A DNA stretch of 64,000 bases from JAGVLN01 sp964515755 (GCA_964515755.1 CAZEVK010000003.1:1-64000); one strand, 5' to 3'. Counted from the first letter of the stretch, positions 25,789-35,168 are shown. Notes: a model not told the origin generated them from the sequence alone. Translations and numbers: made by a program.

Positions 25789-26667
25789 CTAGTTTTTTCT
25801 TGTGGAAATAAATTCTGCTAATTGAATTAGATCACTTGCTTTATTTAATATGGCAAGAGAATTTATGGCTTCATTTTTAAGTTTTTCTGCTAGTTTTTTA
25901 GCCTCATCTATCCCAAGCAAAGAGATAAAAGTAGATTTACCTTTTGTTTGGTCTTGCTGTAAATCTTTACCTACTAAATATGATTCGCCTTCATAGTCTA
26001 AAAGATCATCTGTAATTTGAAACAATAGTCCCAATTTTTCAGAGTAATTTTGAAGTGCAGTTATTTGATTATCTTTAGCATTACAAATTATTGCAGCTGC
26101 TTGACAGCAGAATGATAATAATTTACCGGTTTTTAGCTGTTGAAGTTCGGTTATTTTTTCCAAATTAAAACTATTATTACACGCTTGCATATCGAGCATT
26201 TGTCCTTTTATCATTCCTTGGTAACCAATTGCATGAGCAAGCATTGTTAGTAGGTCACATTTAGTTTTCGGACTTAAAATTTGGTTTTTACTGATAATTT
26301 CGAAAGCGTAAGTAAGTAGTGCATCACCAGCAAGTATTGCAGTTGCTTCATCATATTTTTTATGACAAGTAGGTTGTCCACGGCGATAATTTGCGTTATC
26401 CATAGCTGGTAAATCATCATGTATTAGCGAATAAGTATGCACAATCTCAATTGTAGCTGCTATATCGATTGATTCTTCAATATTACCATCAAGCATGTCT
26501 ATTGTGGCTAAAAATAAAAATGGTCTGATTCTCTTACCTGACGCTAATAAAGAGTATCGCATTGCTTTCTCAACTAAGGATTTACCTTGGATTAAAAGAT
26601 TGATTTTTTCATTAACAAGAAAGCTATAATCTTTTATTTTTTTTTGTAGCACTAAATATGTAGTCAT
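25789..26667 (-). CDS. ispA: short-chain polyprenyl (farnesyl) diphosphate synthase
   Basis: IspA makes geranyl and farnesyl diphosphate, the precursor for undecaprenyl and ubiquinone chains and for the IspB enzyme encoded in this window. The first motif is LIHDDLPAMDN (the DDxxxxD form of bacterial FPP synthases) and the second is DDLLDY, with SGKRIRP before them. The frame stays open upstream to an ATG at 26745, but those 26 residues have no family match and overlap the probable 6S RNA, so I place the start at the ATG at 26667. Confidence 0.93.
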   Translation of the reverse strand: MTTYLVLQKKIKDYSFLVNEKINLLIQGKSLVEKAMRYSLLASGKRIRPFLFLATIDMLDGNIEESIDIAATIEIVHTYSLIHDDLPAMDNANYRRGQPTCHKKYDEATAILAGDALLTYAFEIISKNQILSPKTKCDLLTMLAHAIGYQGMIKGQMLDMQACNNSFNLEKITELQQLKTGKLLSFCCQAAAIICNAKDNQITALQNYSEKLGLLFQITDDLLDYEGESYLVGKDLQQDQTKGKSTFISLLGIDEAKKLAEKLKNEAINSLAILNKASDLIQLAEFISTRKN

Positions 26668-26674
26668 CACTAAT

Positions 26675-26857
26675 TTTAAAATTAAAGCAAATGAGTGAAC
26701 CCACTTTTGCCGTTGATTAACCTCCTTAAAGACCCTTAATTTCAAGGGTGAGTCATTTAACTAGACCATGATCTAGCTAGGGACAACTCTATAAACATGT
26801 TTCTAGATCTAAGGAGTGTACATCTGACGTGCAATGCAGAACTCACTCGGCATTAGC
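26675..26857 (-). ncRNA. ssrS: probable 6S RNA (SsrS)
   Basis: A ~190-base gap between zapA and ispA is richer in GC than its surroundings and folds well on the minus strand. The ends can close as GAGTGA/TCACTC, with further TTGC/GCAA pairing inside. Internal hairpins include TCTAGAAAC/TTTATAGAG (with mismatches), CTAGA/TCTAG, and ACCCTT-GAAATT-AAGGGT, which recalls the CCTTGAA…AAGGG hairpin of E. coli 6S RNA. The position right after zapA is the classic 6S location in proteobacteria. 6S RNA binds sigma-70 RNA polymerase and dampens transcription in slow growth. Ends are approximate. Confidence 0.6.
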
Positions 26858-27172
26858 CTAACATTTTTCCAGTTTGCTTGCAATATTTTCTACATATTCT
26901 GTAATCATATCAAGTGCTTTGGCAACAGATTCATCTGTAGTAGTATCAGCTTTAGGGTTAATTAGTTTAGCTTTGCATTCTTCTAACTCATCGCTGATAA
27001 TTAATGCTGCCATTAAGTATATAGTGATATCATTTGCTTCTTTTTGAAGTTGAGATAATTGTTGAACTTTATTATTAAATTTATCAGCAAGGAATTTTAC
27101 ATGCTCTTCCTGACCATCATCACAGTTAATGTTATGGGTATTGTTAAGTATATTTACTCTTAAAGTTGCCAT
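26858..27172 (-). CDS. zapA: cell division protein ZapA
   Basis: ZapA binds FtsZ and bundles its filaments at midcell. The 104-residue protein has the compact N-terminal head (residues 1-55, with the usual start of a beta strand and the AD-F…K region) followed by a long coiled coil. It lies 2 bases after the small coiled-coil gene at 27175-27426 and immediately before the probable 6S RNA. This gene order (DUF4164-like, zapA, 6S RNA) is the alphaproteobacterial pattern. Assignment rests on context as well as sequence. Confidence 0.85.
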   Translation of the reverse strand: MATLRVNILNNTHNINCDDGQEEHVKFLADKFNNKVQQLSQLQKEANDITIYLMAALIISDELEECKAKLINPKADTTTDESVAKALDMITEYVENIASKLEKC

Positions 27173-27174
27173 TT

Positions 27175-27426
27175 TTATTTTTTAATTAATTTTTCTAAAG
27201 TAATTAATATCCTATCACATTCTTCTATAGAGTATTTAGTTACTGTTTGTAGAGAAATATAACGATTGTTTATGGTTTTTAGATGTTTTTCTAGTCTGTG
27301 TGTTTCTGCTACGGCAGCTTTTAATTGAATTTTGCTATTTTGCAATTTTTGCTCTATCAATTGCTCTAGCCGGCCGAATGCTTGAGCTAGGTTTTTTTTA
27401 CTAATTTCTAGCTTGTTTTGTGTCAT
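27175..27426 (-). CDS. small coiled-coil protein, DUF4164-like
   Basis: This 83-residue protein is almost all helix with heptad repeats and high Lys, Glu, Gln and Leu. Proteins of this kind (DUF4164) are encoded directly upstream of zapA in many alphaproteobacteria, and a role with ZapA in division is likely but inferred. It lies 2 bases before zapA, so the two are co-translated. There is no signal peptide or membrane segment. Confidence 0.7.
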   Translation of the reverse strand: MTQNKLEISKKNLAQAFGRLEQLIEQKLQNSKIQLKAAVAETHRLEKHLKTINNRYISLQTVTKYSIEECDRILITLEKLIKK

Positions 27427-27499
27427 AGTGTAAAAACGTTTTTATTTATTGTAAAAAAGATAAAATCTTGGTCAATAATTATTGCTGTTAATTTTAATA

Positions 27500-28519
27500 T
27501 TAGCTTGAGATGAAGCTATATTTAAAACCATTCTCAATGATTACATTCATTTCTTCAAAGTTAACAATTTCATTATCAAGTAATATAGCTATTTCTTCTT
27601 TTATAGTAGTTTGTAATAATTCTGGTCCATCAGTATTTATTGTAAATTTTACTTCATTTTCAAGAAATGTTCTAATAATTTTATTTAATTCTTTTATATC
27701 TTTGACTATACCAAGTTTTAAATTTGAGGTAGGGCATATTTCTAAGCATATATCCAGATCTCTTAGCTTTTTCATTAATTTTTTATCTAAATGTGCTTTT
27801 ATACCATGACCTATTCTGTTTAGAGGGAGAGCTTCAATTACTTTTTTCATTTCTTCAACAGATCCTTCTTCTCCAGTATGGATAGTAGTTTTTAGACCTT
27901 TTTTAGTAGCTTCTTGGTATAAATCACAGTAACTTGCATAATCAAAATCTCCAATTCTTGGTCCTGCTATATCAATAGCAACAACTCCGCGGTTTTTATA
28001 TTTAATTGCTTTCTCAAGTATAATAGTATTCTCTTTCTTAGAAAGTCTTCGATCAAGATTTAGAATTAAGCCTACCTTTACCTCAGGGAAAGCGATCATG
28101 CTTCTATCTAATGCATGAATTGTTGCAATAATGATTTGATCAAGATCATGCTCACCTTTATTATTTCTCCACATAGGACAAAATCTTAATTCCAAACAGG
28201 TAATATTATTTTTTCGGTAGGCACCACTAACAGCATCATAAACTACTTTATTCATTGCATATGGGCTTGATTGAATTTTTTCTGTAAGATCAAAAAATTT
28301 GAGATATTTATTGAGTCTAGTTTTTGCATCTTCGCCTTTAATTTTATCTACTATTACCAGCATTTTTTGAAAGTCCCAGTAATTTTTTACTGGCATTTTT
28401 AAACCACATTCATGTGCAATATCCCAGAGAAGCGCAGGATGAGTAATGCTCCCTATATGTACATGTAAGTCTGATAATTTAGGATTTAAAGCAAAAAATT
28501 CTTGGCTTTCTTTATTCAT
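27500..28519 (-). CDS. adenosine deaminase family protein
   Basis: This is a metal-dependent TIM-barrel deaminase of the adenosine/AMP deaminase family, predicted to convert an adenine nucleoside to its hypoxanthine form. Numbering from the GTG at 28531, metal ligands His23 and His25 (HVHIG), His218 and Glu221 (HTGEE), His242 (GHG) and Asp301 are present. The family's second aspartate (NTDDP) is a glycine here (NTDGP), so substrate contacts may differ. I place the start at the ATG at 28519, 4 residues in. It overlaps the end of guaB by 8 bases and follows guaA and guaB, so a purine salvage role fits. Confidence 0.82.
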   Translation of the reverse strand: MNKESQEFFALNPKLSDLHVHIGSITHPALLWDIAHECGLKMPVKNYWDFQKMLVIVDKIKGEDAKTRLNKYLKFFDLTEKIQSSPYAMNKVVYDAVSGAYRKNNITCLELRFCPMWRNNKGEHDLDQIIIATIHALDRSMIAFPEVKVGLILNLDRRLSKKENTIILEKAIKYKNRGVVAIDIAGPRIGDFDYASYCDLYQEATKKGLKTTIHTGEEGSVEEMKKVIEALPLNRIGHGIKAHLDKKLMKKLRDLDICLEICPTSNLKLGIVKDIKELNKIIRTFLENEVKFTINTDGPELLQTTIKEEIAILLDNEIVNFEEMNVIIENGFKYSFISS

Positions 28520-29576
28520 AATTTTTTTCACTCTTATAAGAAACTAGACTATGTGGATGACTTTCTCTAAGGCTTGCTGATGTAACTTTTATAAATTGAG
28601 ATTTAGTGTATACTTCACTTATGTTTACGGCACCAATTAATCCCATTGCAGCTTTTAAGCCACTCACGAGTTGATTTATTTGTGAATTTAATGAACCCCT
28701 ATAAGAAACTAACCCAGATACGCCCATTGATGTTTTTTCGCTAACATTTTTTTGTCCATATCTATCGGCAGTGATATCTAAATTTAATACATCACTTGAA
28801 CCCATACCTCGATATTTTTTAAATTTTTTACCCTCTATTTCGATGATTTCTCCTGGAGATTCATCAAGTCCAGAAAGTAAATTTCCTAGCATTACACAAT
28901 CCGCACCGGCTGCAATAGCTTTAGCAATATCGCCAGAGTTTTTAATTCCACCGTCAGAAATGACAGGTATTTTTTTTGCTTTAGTTACTTGCACAACTTG
29001 CTGTACGGCAGATAGCTGTGGTACACCAACTCCGGTCATCACTCTCATAGTACAAATAGATCCTGGACCAATGCCCACTCGTAAGCCATCAGCAAAGTCT
29101 GAATAAATTTCAGCTGCTTCTTTAGTACCAATACTGCCACAAATTAGATCTGCTGATATCATATTTTTAATTTTTGCGGCGCTATCAATAATATCTGTTT
29201 TCATACCATGTGATACATCAATTAAAATTATGTCTACTCCTTCTCCATCTAACGCTTTGATTCTTTCATAATCAAATGGCCCTACTGCTGCTCCAACTTT
29301 TAGATTTAATGCTTTTACATTCTTGATGGTTTCAACTTGCTGAGCAGCGGTCATGTTGCGATGTATAATTCCAATTCCGCCTATTTTAGCCAAACTTATA
29401 GCCATTTTTAAATCTGTGACTGTGTCCATTGGTGATGAAACAATTGGTAAGTCTATTTCAACATTTTTAGATATTTTAGTTTTAACATTACCGTCTAATG
29501 GACCTAAGGATGATAGTCCTGGTAGTAAAATCACATCATTGAAAGTTAGAAATTCCTCTAATTTATTATTTAGCAT
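28512..29576 (-). CDS. guaB: IMP dehydrogenase lacking CBS domains
   Basis: IMP dehydrogenase oxidises IMP to XMP with NAD, the committed step to GMP. The catalytic loop GIGPGSICTMRVMTG carries Cys175, and the flap has the Arg-Tyr pair at 272-273 (DRYGQ). That pair marks IMP dehydrogenase rather than GMP reductase. At 354 residues it lacks the usual ~120-residue pair of CBS domains, which would sit near residue 90. Allosteric control by nucleotides through CBS is therefore absent. GMP reductase is the main alternative. It lies 3 bases after guaA and overlaps the deaminase gene. Confidence 0.88.
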   Translation of the reverse strand: MLNNKLEEFLTFNDVILLPGLSSLGPLDGNVKTKISKNVEIDLPIVSSPMDTVTDLKMAISLAKIGGIGIIHRNMTAAQQVETIKNVKALNLKVGAAVGPFDYERIKALDGEGVDIILIDVSHGMKTDIIDSAAKIKNMISADLICGSIGTKEAAEIYSDFADGLRVGIGPGSICTMRVMTGVGVPQLSAVQQVVQVTKAKKIPVISDGGIKNSGDIAKAIAAGADCVMLGNLLSGLDESPGEIIEIEGKKFKKYRGMGSSDVLNLDITADRYGQKNVSEKTSMGVSGLVSYRGSLNSQINQLVSGLKAAMGLIGAVNISEVYTKSQFIKVTSASLRESHPHSLVSYKSEKNYE

Positions 29577-29579
29577 ATA

Positions 29580-31115
29580 TTATTCCCATCTTATAGTTGC
29601 AGGTGGTTTTGTTGTTATATCATATACCACTCTATTCACACCTTTTACCTCGCTTGTTATTCGATTAGACATTTTTGCTAATAATTCATACGGTAATTGC
29701 GACCAACTGCTTGTCATAAGATCAGAAGGATCAACAGATCTAATAGCTAAAAGCCATTCATAAGCTCTTGCATCTCCTTTTATTCCAGTAGTTCTAATTC
29801 CCGTAAAGTTTGTAAATATTTCTCCAATTTTATCATATAATCCAGCTTTTTTTATCTCATCAATTACTATTGCGTCAGCATGACGTGTTATTTCTACATT
29901 TTCTTCTGTTATCTCGCCAATTATCTGAATTGCTAAGCCCGGTCCGGGAAAAGGATGACGATTATATATATCTTCATTAAGCCCTAAAGTTTTAGAAATT
30001 TTTCTAACCTCATCTTTAAATAATTCATCTAATGGTTCATAAATTTTAAATGTCATTTTATCAGGTAGTCCACCAACATTATGATGGCTTTTAATATTGC
30101 TTGAATGTTTAGAAGTTTTGCTGCTTTCTATTTTATCCGAATAAATAGTTCCTTGAATTAGATAGTCAACGTTTTGGATTTTTTGTGCTTCTTCTTCGAA
30201 AATGTTTATATATTCATGCCCAATTATTTTACGTTTTATTTCTGGGTCTACTACATTTTTTAATTTTGCAAAAAATCTTTCCTTCGCATCAATAATATGA
30301 AGACTCAAATTATATGGTAATAAATTTTTTTTTACTTCATCTACTTCATTAAGTCTCATTAAGCCTGTATCAACAAAAATGCAATGTAAGTTACTTCCAA
30401 TCGCTTTAGCACAAAGAACAGCCGCAGTTGTGGAGTCAATGCCACCGGATACAGCGCAAATTGCTTTTTTATCACCAATAACTTGTTTGACGTGTAATAT
30501 TTTTTGACTTAACCAATTATCTAAATTCCAGTTTTTATTAGCGTTGCAAATATTAAAAACAAAATTACTGAGAATTTCTTGACCATACTCAGAATGTTCT
30601 ACTTCTGGATGGAATTGTACTCCATATATATTTTTCTTTTGATTTTCAATGGCTGCATATGAACATAACTTTGTAGAAGCAATGACTTTTGTATATTTGT
30701 CACTTAAGGTTTTTATTTCACTGCCGTGATTCATCCAAGAAATCACTTTGTTTGGTATATTAGAAAAGAGCTTACTCTTTAAAATAGAAACTTCTATTGA
30801 CCCATACTCTTTGGTTAACATTTCTCCTACCGACCCACCTAGGTAATCGGCTATAAGATACATACCAAAACAAATGCCAAGAATTGGTAAATTGAGATCA
30901 AAGATTTTACGATCTATATCTGGGTAGTTTTGATCAGTAACAGACATAGGACTACCAGAAAGAATTATTCCGATAGGGTTTTGTTTAATGATTTGTTCTG
31001 CTGAAATGTTTGATTCTACGACTTCTGCACAAACACTAAACCCTCTTATTCTTCTTGCTATAAGGTTTGTAGTTTGAGAACCTAAATCAATGATTATAAT
31101 TTTATGTAGTTCCAT
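29580..31115 (-). CDS. guaA: GMP synthase (glutamine-hydrolysing)
   Basis: GuaA aminates XMP to GMP using glutamine and ATP. The N-terminal glutamine amidotransferase has Cys82 (LGICFG), His169 and Glu171 (HPEVEH). The ATP-pyrophosphatase domain has the PP-loop SGGIDST at 223-229, and the C-terminal dimerisation domain carries RHPFPGPGLA. Length (511 aa) is normal. It is the first gene of a tight guaA-guaB-deaminase operon, so the cell can take IMP or adenosine to GMP. Confidence 0.97.
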   Translation of the reverse strand: MELHKIIIIDLGSQTTNLIARRIRGFSVCAEVVESNISAEQIIKQNPIGIILSGSPMSVTDQNYPDIDRKIFDLNLPILGICFGMYLIADYLGGSVGEMLTKEYGSIEVSILKSKLFSNIPNKVISWMNHGSEIKTLSDKYTKVIASTKLCSYAAIENQKKNIYGVQFHPEVEHSEYGQEILSNFVFNICNANKNWNLDNWLSQKILHVKQVIGDKKAICAVSGGIDSTTAAVLCAKAIGSNLHCIFVDTGLMRLNEVDEVKKNLLPYNLSLHIIDAKERFFAKLKNVVDPEIKRKIIGHEYINIFEEEAQKIQNVDYLIQGTIYSDKIESSKTSKHSSNIKSHHNVGGLPDKMTFKIYEPLDELFKDEVRKISKTLGLNEDIYNRHPFPGPGLAIQIIGEITEENVEITRHADAIVIDEIKKAGLYDKIGEIFTNFTGIRTTGIKGDARAYEWLLAIRSVDPSDLMTSSWSQLPYELLAKMSNRITSEVKGVNRVVYDITTKPPATIRWE

Positions 31116-31513
31116 GTTTTATTAATACAGATAGAGTAAATCAAGTCAATCTTTATTTTGAAATTATATTATTGGAGATAGTTTATTTAAAGTAATTGAG
31201 TATCTATCTAATTAGTATAGTAGTATATACAAAGTTTAAGCTGTCTTTTGAGTTAAAGATTTAGAAATTATATAATTCAAAGATAGATAATAGGCATGAT
31301 ATCACAAGTTCTTGAAAAATTCTAAAGATATTATAAATGTGTTAACTAAAGCTTCTAATTTATCGATAACATATAATTATCGCAGAAAATATATTAATAT
31401 ATAAAGAAAACTTTATCTAATTTTCTAGCTAGTTGTTAACTTGAAATATCTAAGTATTGATTGCATTGCTACTTTAGAATGACTTATAATTGTGATTTTA
31501 AGATCTTTAGATT
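31116..31513. other. intergenic region, no gene seen
   Basis: About 400 AT-rich bases lie between guaA and the esterase gene. They hold the guaA promoter region; a 6-bp hairpin (CGATAA/TTATCG near 31365-31383) is the only structure noticed. No coding remnant is evident. Confidence 0.5.
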
Positions 31514-32371
31514 TCATATCTTAATCCTTTTATTTCTTTCTAATACTCTTAAATTAGCATCTTTAATAAAGGTAGATATATCATCCAGAGCCTCTTTCCC
31601 TTGTGGTAAAATTCCTGAAAAATTTAAAAACCCATGTAACGTTTTCTTGTAACATTTTAATTTTACTTTTACGCCTATTTCTTGCATTTCTGATGCATAT
31701 TTTGATATAGTAGGAACTAATATGTCTGCCTCTGCCATTAATAAAAACATTTCTTTAACATATTGTTTTGGTGAAGAGATAAGGCTTGCTTGCTCTTTCA
31801 TTGGCAGATATTGTTTTAAACAATACTCAAGCACTAAATAACTGCATTTCTCCAACCATTGATTTTTAAGCTTAGATTTTGTCGTAATACATTTAATAAC
31901 GTCCGTTACAGGATAAATTAGGATTGTATAATTAAATTTAAACTTAATATTTGCTGTAATGTGAGTAACAATATTACCGCCAGCACTATCTCCCATTAAT
32001 CCTATCCTTTTTATATCTCCTCCTAGCTTTTTTATGTTATCTATAATCCAAGAACAAGCTTTACATGAATCCTCTATTGCTGTTGGAAATTTATACTCTG
32101 GAGCTTTCTTATATTCTACTGCGATTATTAGACACTTACTAACATAACTCAGATGTCTTAGGATTCTGTCATAAGCTCTTATGCTTCCTATTATCCATCC
32201 TCCTCCATGATAAAAAATTAACACAGGCAAAGATTGGTCTTTGTTAGGTTTATATATTTTGAGTTTTGTTCCTTCTAAGTCATGTATTTCTTCTACATGT
32301 AAAATTATTTTTTTGGGTCCAATAAAACTACTGGAATAATCAAAAAGCCAGCGAAAAAATTTAATTAACAT
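31514..32371 (-). CDS. alpha/beta hydrolase, hormone-sensitive-lipase-type esterase
   Basis: This is a predicted carboxylesterase or lipase. The oxyanion-hole motif HGGGW is at residues 55-59, the nucleophile elbow GDSAGG puts Ser129 in place, and Asp216 (EADIL) and His246 (LHGF) complete the triad. The HGGG motif places it in the hormone-sensitive lipase group. The first residues are hydrophobic and aromatic, perhaps a membrane-associating helix. Length (285 aa) is slightly short for the group. Its neighbours are decayed genes, so it belongs to an accessory stretch. The natural substrate is unknown. Confidence 0.85.
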   Translation of the reverse strand: MLIKFFRWLFDYSSSFIGPKKIILHVEEIHDLEGTKLKIYKPNKDQSLPVLIFYHGGGWIIGSIRAYDRILRHLSYVSKCLIIAVEYKKAPEYKFPTAIEDSCKACSWIIDNIKKLGGDIKRIGLMGDSAGGNIVTHITANIKFKFNYTILIYPVTDVIKCITTKSKLKNQWLEKCSYLVLEYCLKQYLPMKEQASLISSPKQYVKEMFLLMAEADILVPTISKYASEMQEIGVKVKLKCYKKTLHGFLNFSGILPQGKEALDDISTFIKDANLRVLERNKRIKI

Positions 32372-32400
32372 AATTTTCTAATTTTTAGATATCTTTTGAA

Positions 32401-32631
32401 TTAAGCTGTTAATATTTTTTCATAAGAAGTTAAAGAGTAACAAACAGGTAAAGAAATTATTCCTATTATTACGATTATTATAAACATGCTTTTATTAAAT
32501 ACAAATGCAGTGAAAAGTATTATAAATGTTGAAATTATATTTCTATAGAACTTTACCTCTACCGTTTTAAAAACTAATAAGGTTTTACTGTTTGTATTTT
32601 TTAGGATATTTGATAGCTTACGGAAATTATG
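32401..32631 (-). pseudogene. C-terminal fragment of phosphatidylserine synthase (pssA-like)
   Basis: A 76-codon open stretch without a proper start codon reads as two hydrophobic helices preceded by LLVFKTVEVK and ending in LPVCYSLTSYEK. This resembles the tail of CDP-diacylglycerol-serine O-phosphatidyltransferase, where a LSFKTxKVKR segment precedes the last helices. The remaining ~170 N-terminal residues are absent; the frame is closed upstream at 32632-32634, where the PAP2 pseudogene begins on the other strand. It looks like the remnant left by a rearrangement. The match is from memory of the family pattern. Confidence 0.45.
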
Positions 32632-33422
32632 TTAGAAATTGTAGATTTAGTAGGAAAATTTATCTCTAATCCTCCTTTTATTATTAGTATCTTAACACTA
32701 GGCTATTTTAGGTTGCAGCCGCAATAAATTTGCACATATAATAATAGCGGTATTATTCGCTACTATACTTGCAAGTTTACTAAAATCTATTTTTAAATTA
32801 CCTCTTCCGCCAGGTCATAATGAAGGATGGTCTTTTCCTAGCGGACATACTATTGCTAGTTTAGTACTTTGGTTTTCCATTGCTATTGAATATCGCAGTA
32901 AAATTTTTTCATTAACTAGGAATAATAGCTTGCACAGCTACTATATTTGCCCTGATATACTATAACTATCATTTTCCGATAGATATTGTTGGAGGTATAG
33001 TAATTAGCATTATATGGCTAAACATCTTCCAGTTCATTATAAAGAAATGGAGAAATAGGAATGAGTATGAAATTGCTATTTTATTGGGCGTAATAGGATT
33101 TTTTGCTAATTATTATAATTGTAGTCCCTTTAATTGGAAGTATAATTTATGGGCTGCTGATGCAATGTTATTTGGCTTTGGCTTAGGATGGAGCATTATA
33201 TCGCCCAATAAAATAAATATAAATAATAATAAAATATTTAAGTCCTTAAGAATAGTAATTGGACTGACAGGATTATTAATAATTTATTTCATCTTTGAAT
33301 ATTTAAAAATAAATACTTACGATAATATAGTGGCATTTTTTGAATTTTTCCTGCTTTCATTATGGATAAGCTTTTTCACTGAGCGAATTTTGAAATCTTT
33401 AAACAAAATATTTTGTGTTTAA
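32629..33422 (+). pseudogene. PAP2-family phosphatase pseudogene with two frameshifts
   Basis: Reading across three frames gives one PAP2 protein of about 260 residues. The first piece (from ATG 32629) ends in a stop at about 32728; the second carries the catalytic WSFPSGHT motif; the third has the motif-3 segment YHFPIDIVGG and then about 140 residues of further helices ending at 33422. Two single-base frameshifts, near 32705 and 32920, break it. The motif residues themselves are undamaged, so decay seems recent. Unlike the intact PAP2 gene at 23598, this one has the canonical PSGH. Confidence 0.8.
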
Positions 33423-33603
33423 TTCTTTAAAAATCGAATATAAGAAAAAGTATGAAAAAACTTTATAGATTTTTTTAAAGAATTAGGATGAAGAGCTTAA
33501 TTTACTATAAATTAAAATTTATAATACTTCCTTAATTCAACTAATTGCTTAACTATAATTTTTAAAGTTAGGCTTCATTAACTTACAAATTAAAACGGTT
33601 ACG

Positions 33604-35043
33604 ATGAATTTAATAAATATTTTTAAAAAAACTAATAACAATCACATAATATTTTTATTATTGGTTTTAGGTACTACATTATGGTTTACGCCACAACCAG
33701 ACGGATTGACAATAGAAGCATGGCATTTGTTAATAGTTTTTTTTATAACTATACTTACAATAATGACAAATACGCTTGCCTTAGGAGTAATAACTCTTCT
33801 TAGTACAGCATTTTGCATAACATTTCATCTTATACCCTTAGATCATGCATTAAGTGGATTTGGATCAAATATTGTATGGTTTGTAGTTTTTGCATTTTTT
33901 ATTGCAAGAGGGCTTATTAAAACAGGACTAGGAAACAGAGTTGCATATTTTTTTATGTCTAAATTCGGTAAAAGTACTTTAGGTTTATCTTATGGTCTAG
34001 TCTTAACGGAGTTAATTTTAGCACCTGTTATTCCAAGTGCTAGTGCCAGAGGTGGTAGTATTATATTACCCATCATAGAATCTTTAACCAACAAATATGC
34101 AGAGCAATATGGCAATCATCGTGAAAAGCATAAAAAACAAATTGGTGAATTTTTGACATTACTTTGTTTTCATACAAACGTTATTACAAGTGCTATGTTT
34201 TTAACTGCAATGGCAGCAAATCCCATTACAGCAAAATTAGCACTATTAAAAGGTATAAGTATAAGCTGGAATGATTGGGCTATTGGAGCATTTGTACCAG
34301 GCTTGCTATGCTTAATTATTTTTCCCATAATATTAAATATTATATGCAATCCAGGAATTTCTTATGGAGATACAGCACCCAAGCTTGCAAAAGAAGCATT
34401 GAAATCAATGGGAAAGTTAACTTCAAAAGAAACTATAATGATTTTCACTTTTTTATTTCTACTCGTATTATGGAGTGCTGAAAAGTATTTACAAATTAAT
34501 GCTACAACAACGGCAATGATTGGGCTTGTTATATTGTTGATAGCTAAAGTTTTAACATGGAATGACATACTAAGTGAAAAAAGTGCGTGGGATACATTTA
34601 TCTGGTTTGCAATTTTAATAATGCTTGCTGACTCATTAAACCTTATAGGTATTACAAGGTGGATGGACGTAAAGATGCATGATGCAATTGTTAGAATTGA
34701 TAGCAAAATTATAATTATTGTATTTTCTTGTATTTGCTTTTTCTACATACACTACGTATTTGCAAGTATAACAGCGCGTGTAACAGTTACATATACAACA
34801 TTTTTGGTTACGTTCTTAAATATAGGGTTGCCGCCATTACCATCAGCTTTAGGCCTGGGATATTTATCAGTATTATCGGCTGGCCTTACTCATTATGGAA
34901 TTGGGTCTGCTCCTATATTTTTTGGTGCCGGATATAGCACTACATCCAGGTGGTGGAAAAAGTCGTTTATTATAGCTTCTACTAATTTATTTGTATGGAG
35001 CTTTTTTAGTTTAATATGGTGGAAAATTCTTGGCTGGTATTAA
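33604..35043 (+). CDS. DASS/SLC13-family anion transporter
   Basis: This is a 479-residue membrane protein with about 12 helices, predicted to move di- or tricarboxylates (malate, 2-oxoglutarate, citrate) across the inner membrane. The signature SASARGGSIILPI and the paired FGSNIVWFVVFAFFIARG region match the plastid 2-oxoglutarate/malate translocator branch of the divalent anion:sodium symporter family. Either sodium symport or exchange is possible. In a host cell it could import TCA intermediates that feed icd and gluconeogenic genes such as gap and pgk. It is alone between a PAP2 pseudogene and convergent lepA. Confidence 0.88.
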   Translation: MNLINIFKKTNNNHIIFLLLVLGTTLWFTPQPDGLTIEAWHLLIVFFITILTIMTNTLALGVITLLSTAFCITFHLIPLDHALSGFGSNIVWFVVFAFFIARGLIKTGLGNRVAYFFMSKFGKSTLGLSYGLVLTELILAPVIPSASARGGSIILPIIESLTNKYAEQYGNHREKHKKQIGEFLTLLCFHTNVITSAMFLTAMAANPITAKLALLKGISISWNDWAIGAFVPGLLCLIIFPIILNIICNPGISYGDTAPKLAKEALKSMGKLTSKETIMIFTFLFLLVLWSAEKYLQINATTTAMIGLVILLIAKVLTWNDILSEKSAWDTFIWFAILIMLADSLNLIGITRWMDVKMHDAIVRIDSKIIIIVFSCICFFYIHYVFASITARVTVTYTTFLVTFLNIGLPPLPSALGLGYLSVLSAGLTHYGIGSAPIFFGAGYSTTSRWWKKSFIIASTNLFVWSFFSLIWWKILGWY

Positions 35044-35168
35044 TATTAATAACTTTGATATTTTGAATTTTTTACGGAATAAATAAACAAATTGTTTATG
35101 CGCTTTTATTAATTGCCTGGATACACTGTAGCTATAACTACACGATAATTGAATACTAATTTTTAATA

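Noticed and set aside
26668..26745. 26-residue N-terminal extension of ispA.
   Set aside because: It has no family match and overlaps the structured, GC-richer 6S RNA candidate. The ATG at 26667 gives the normal IspA length.
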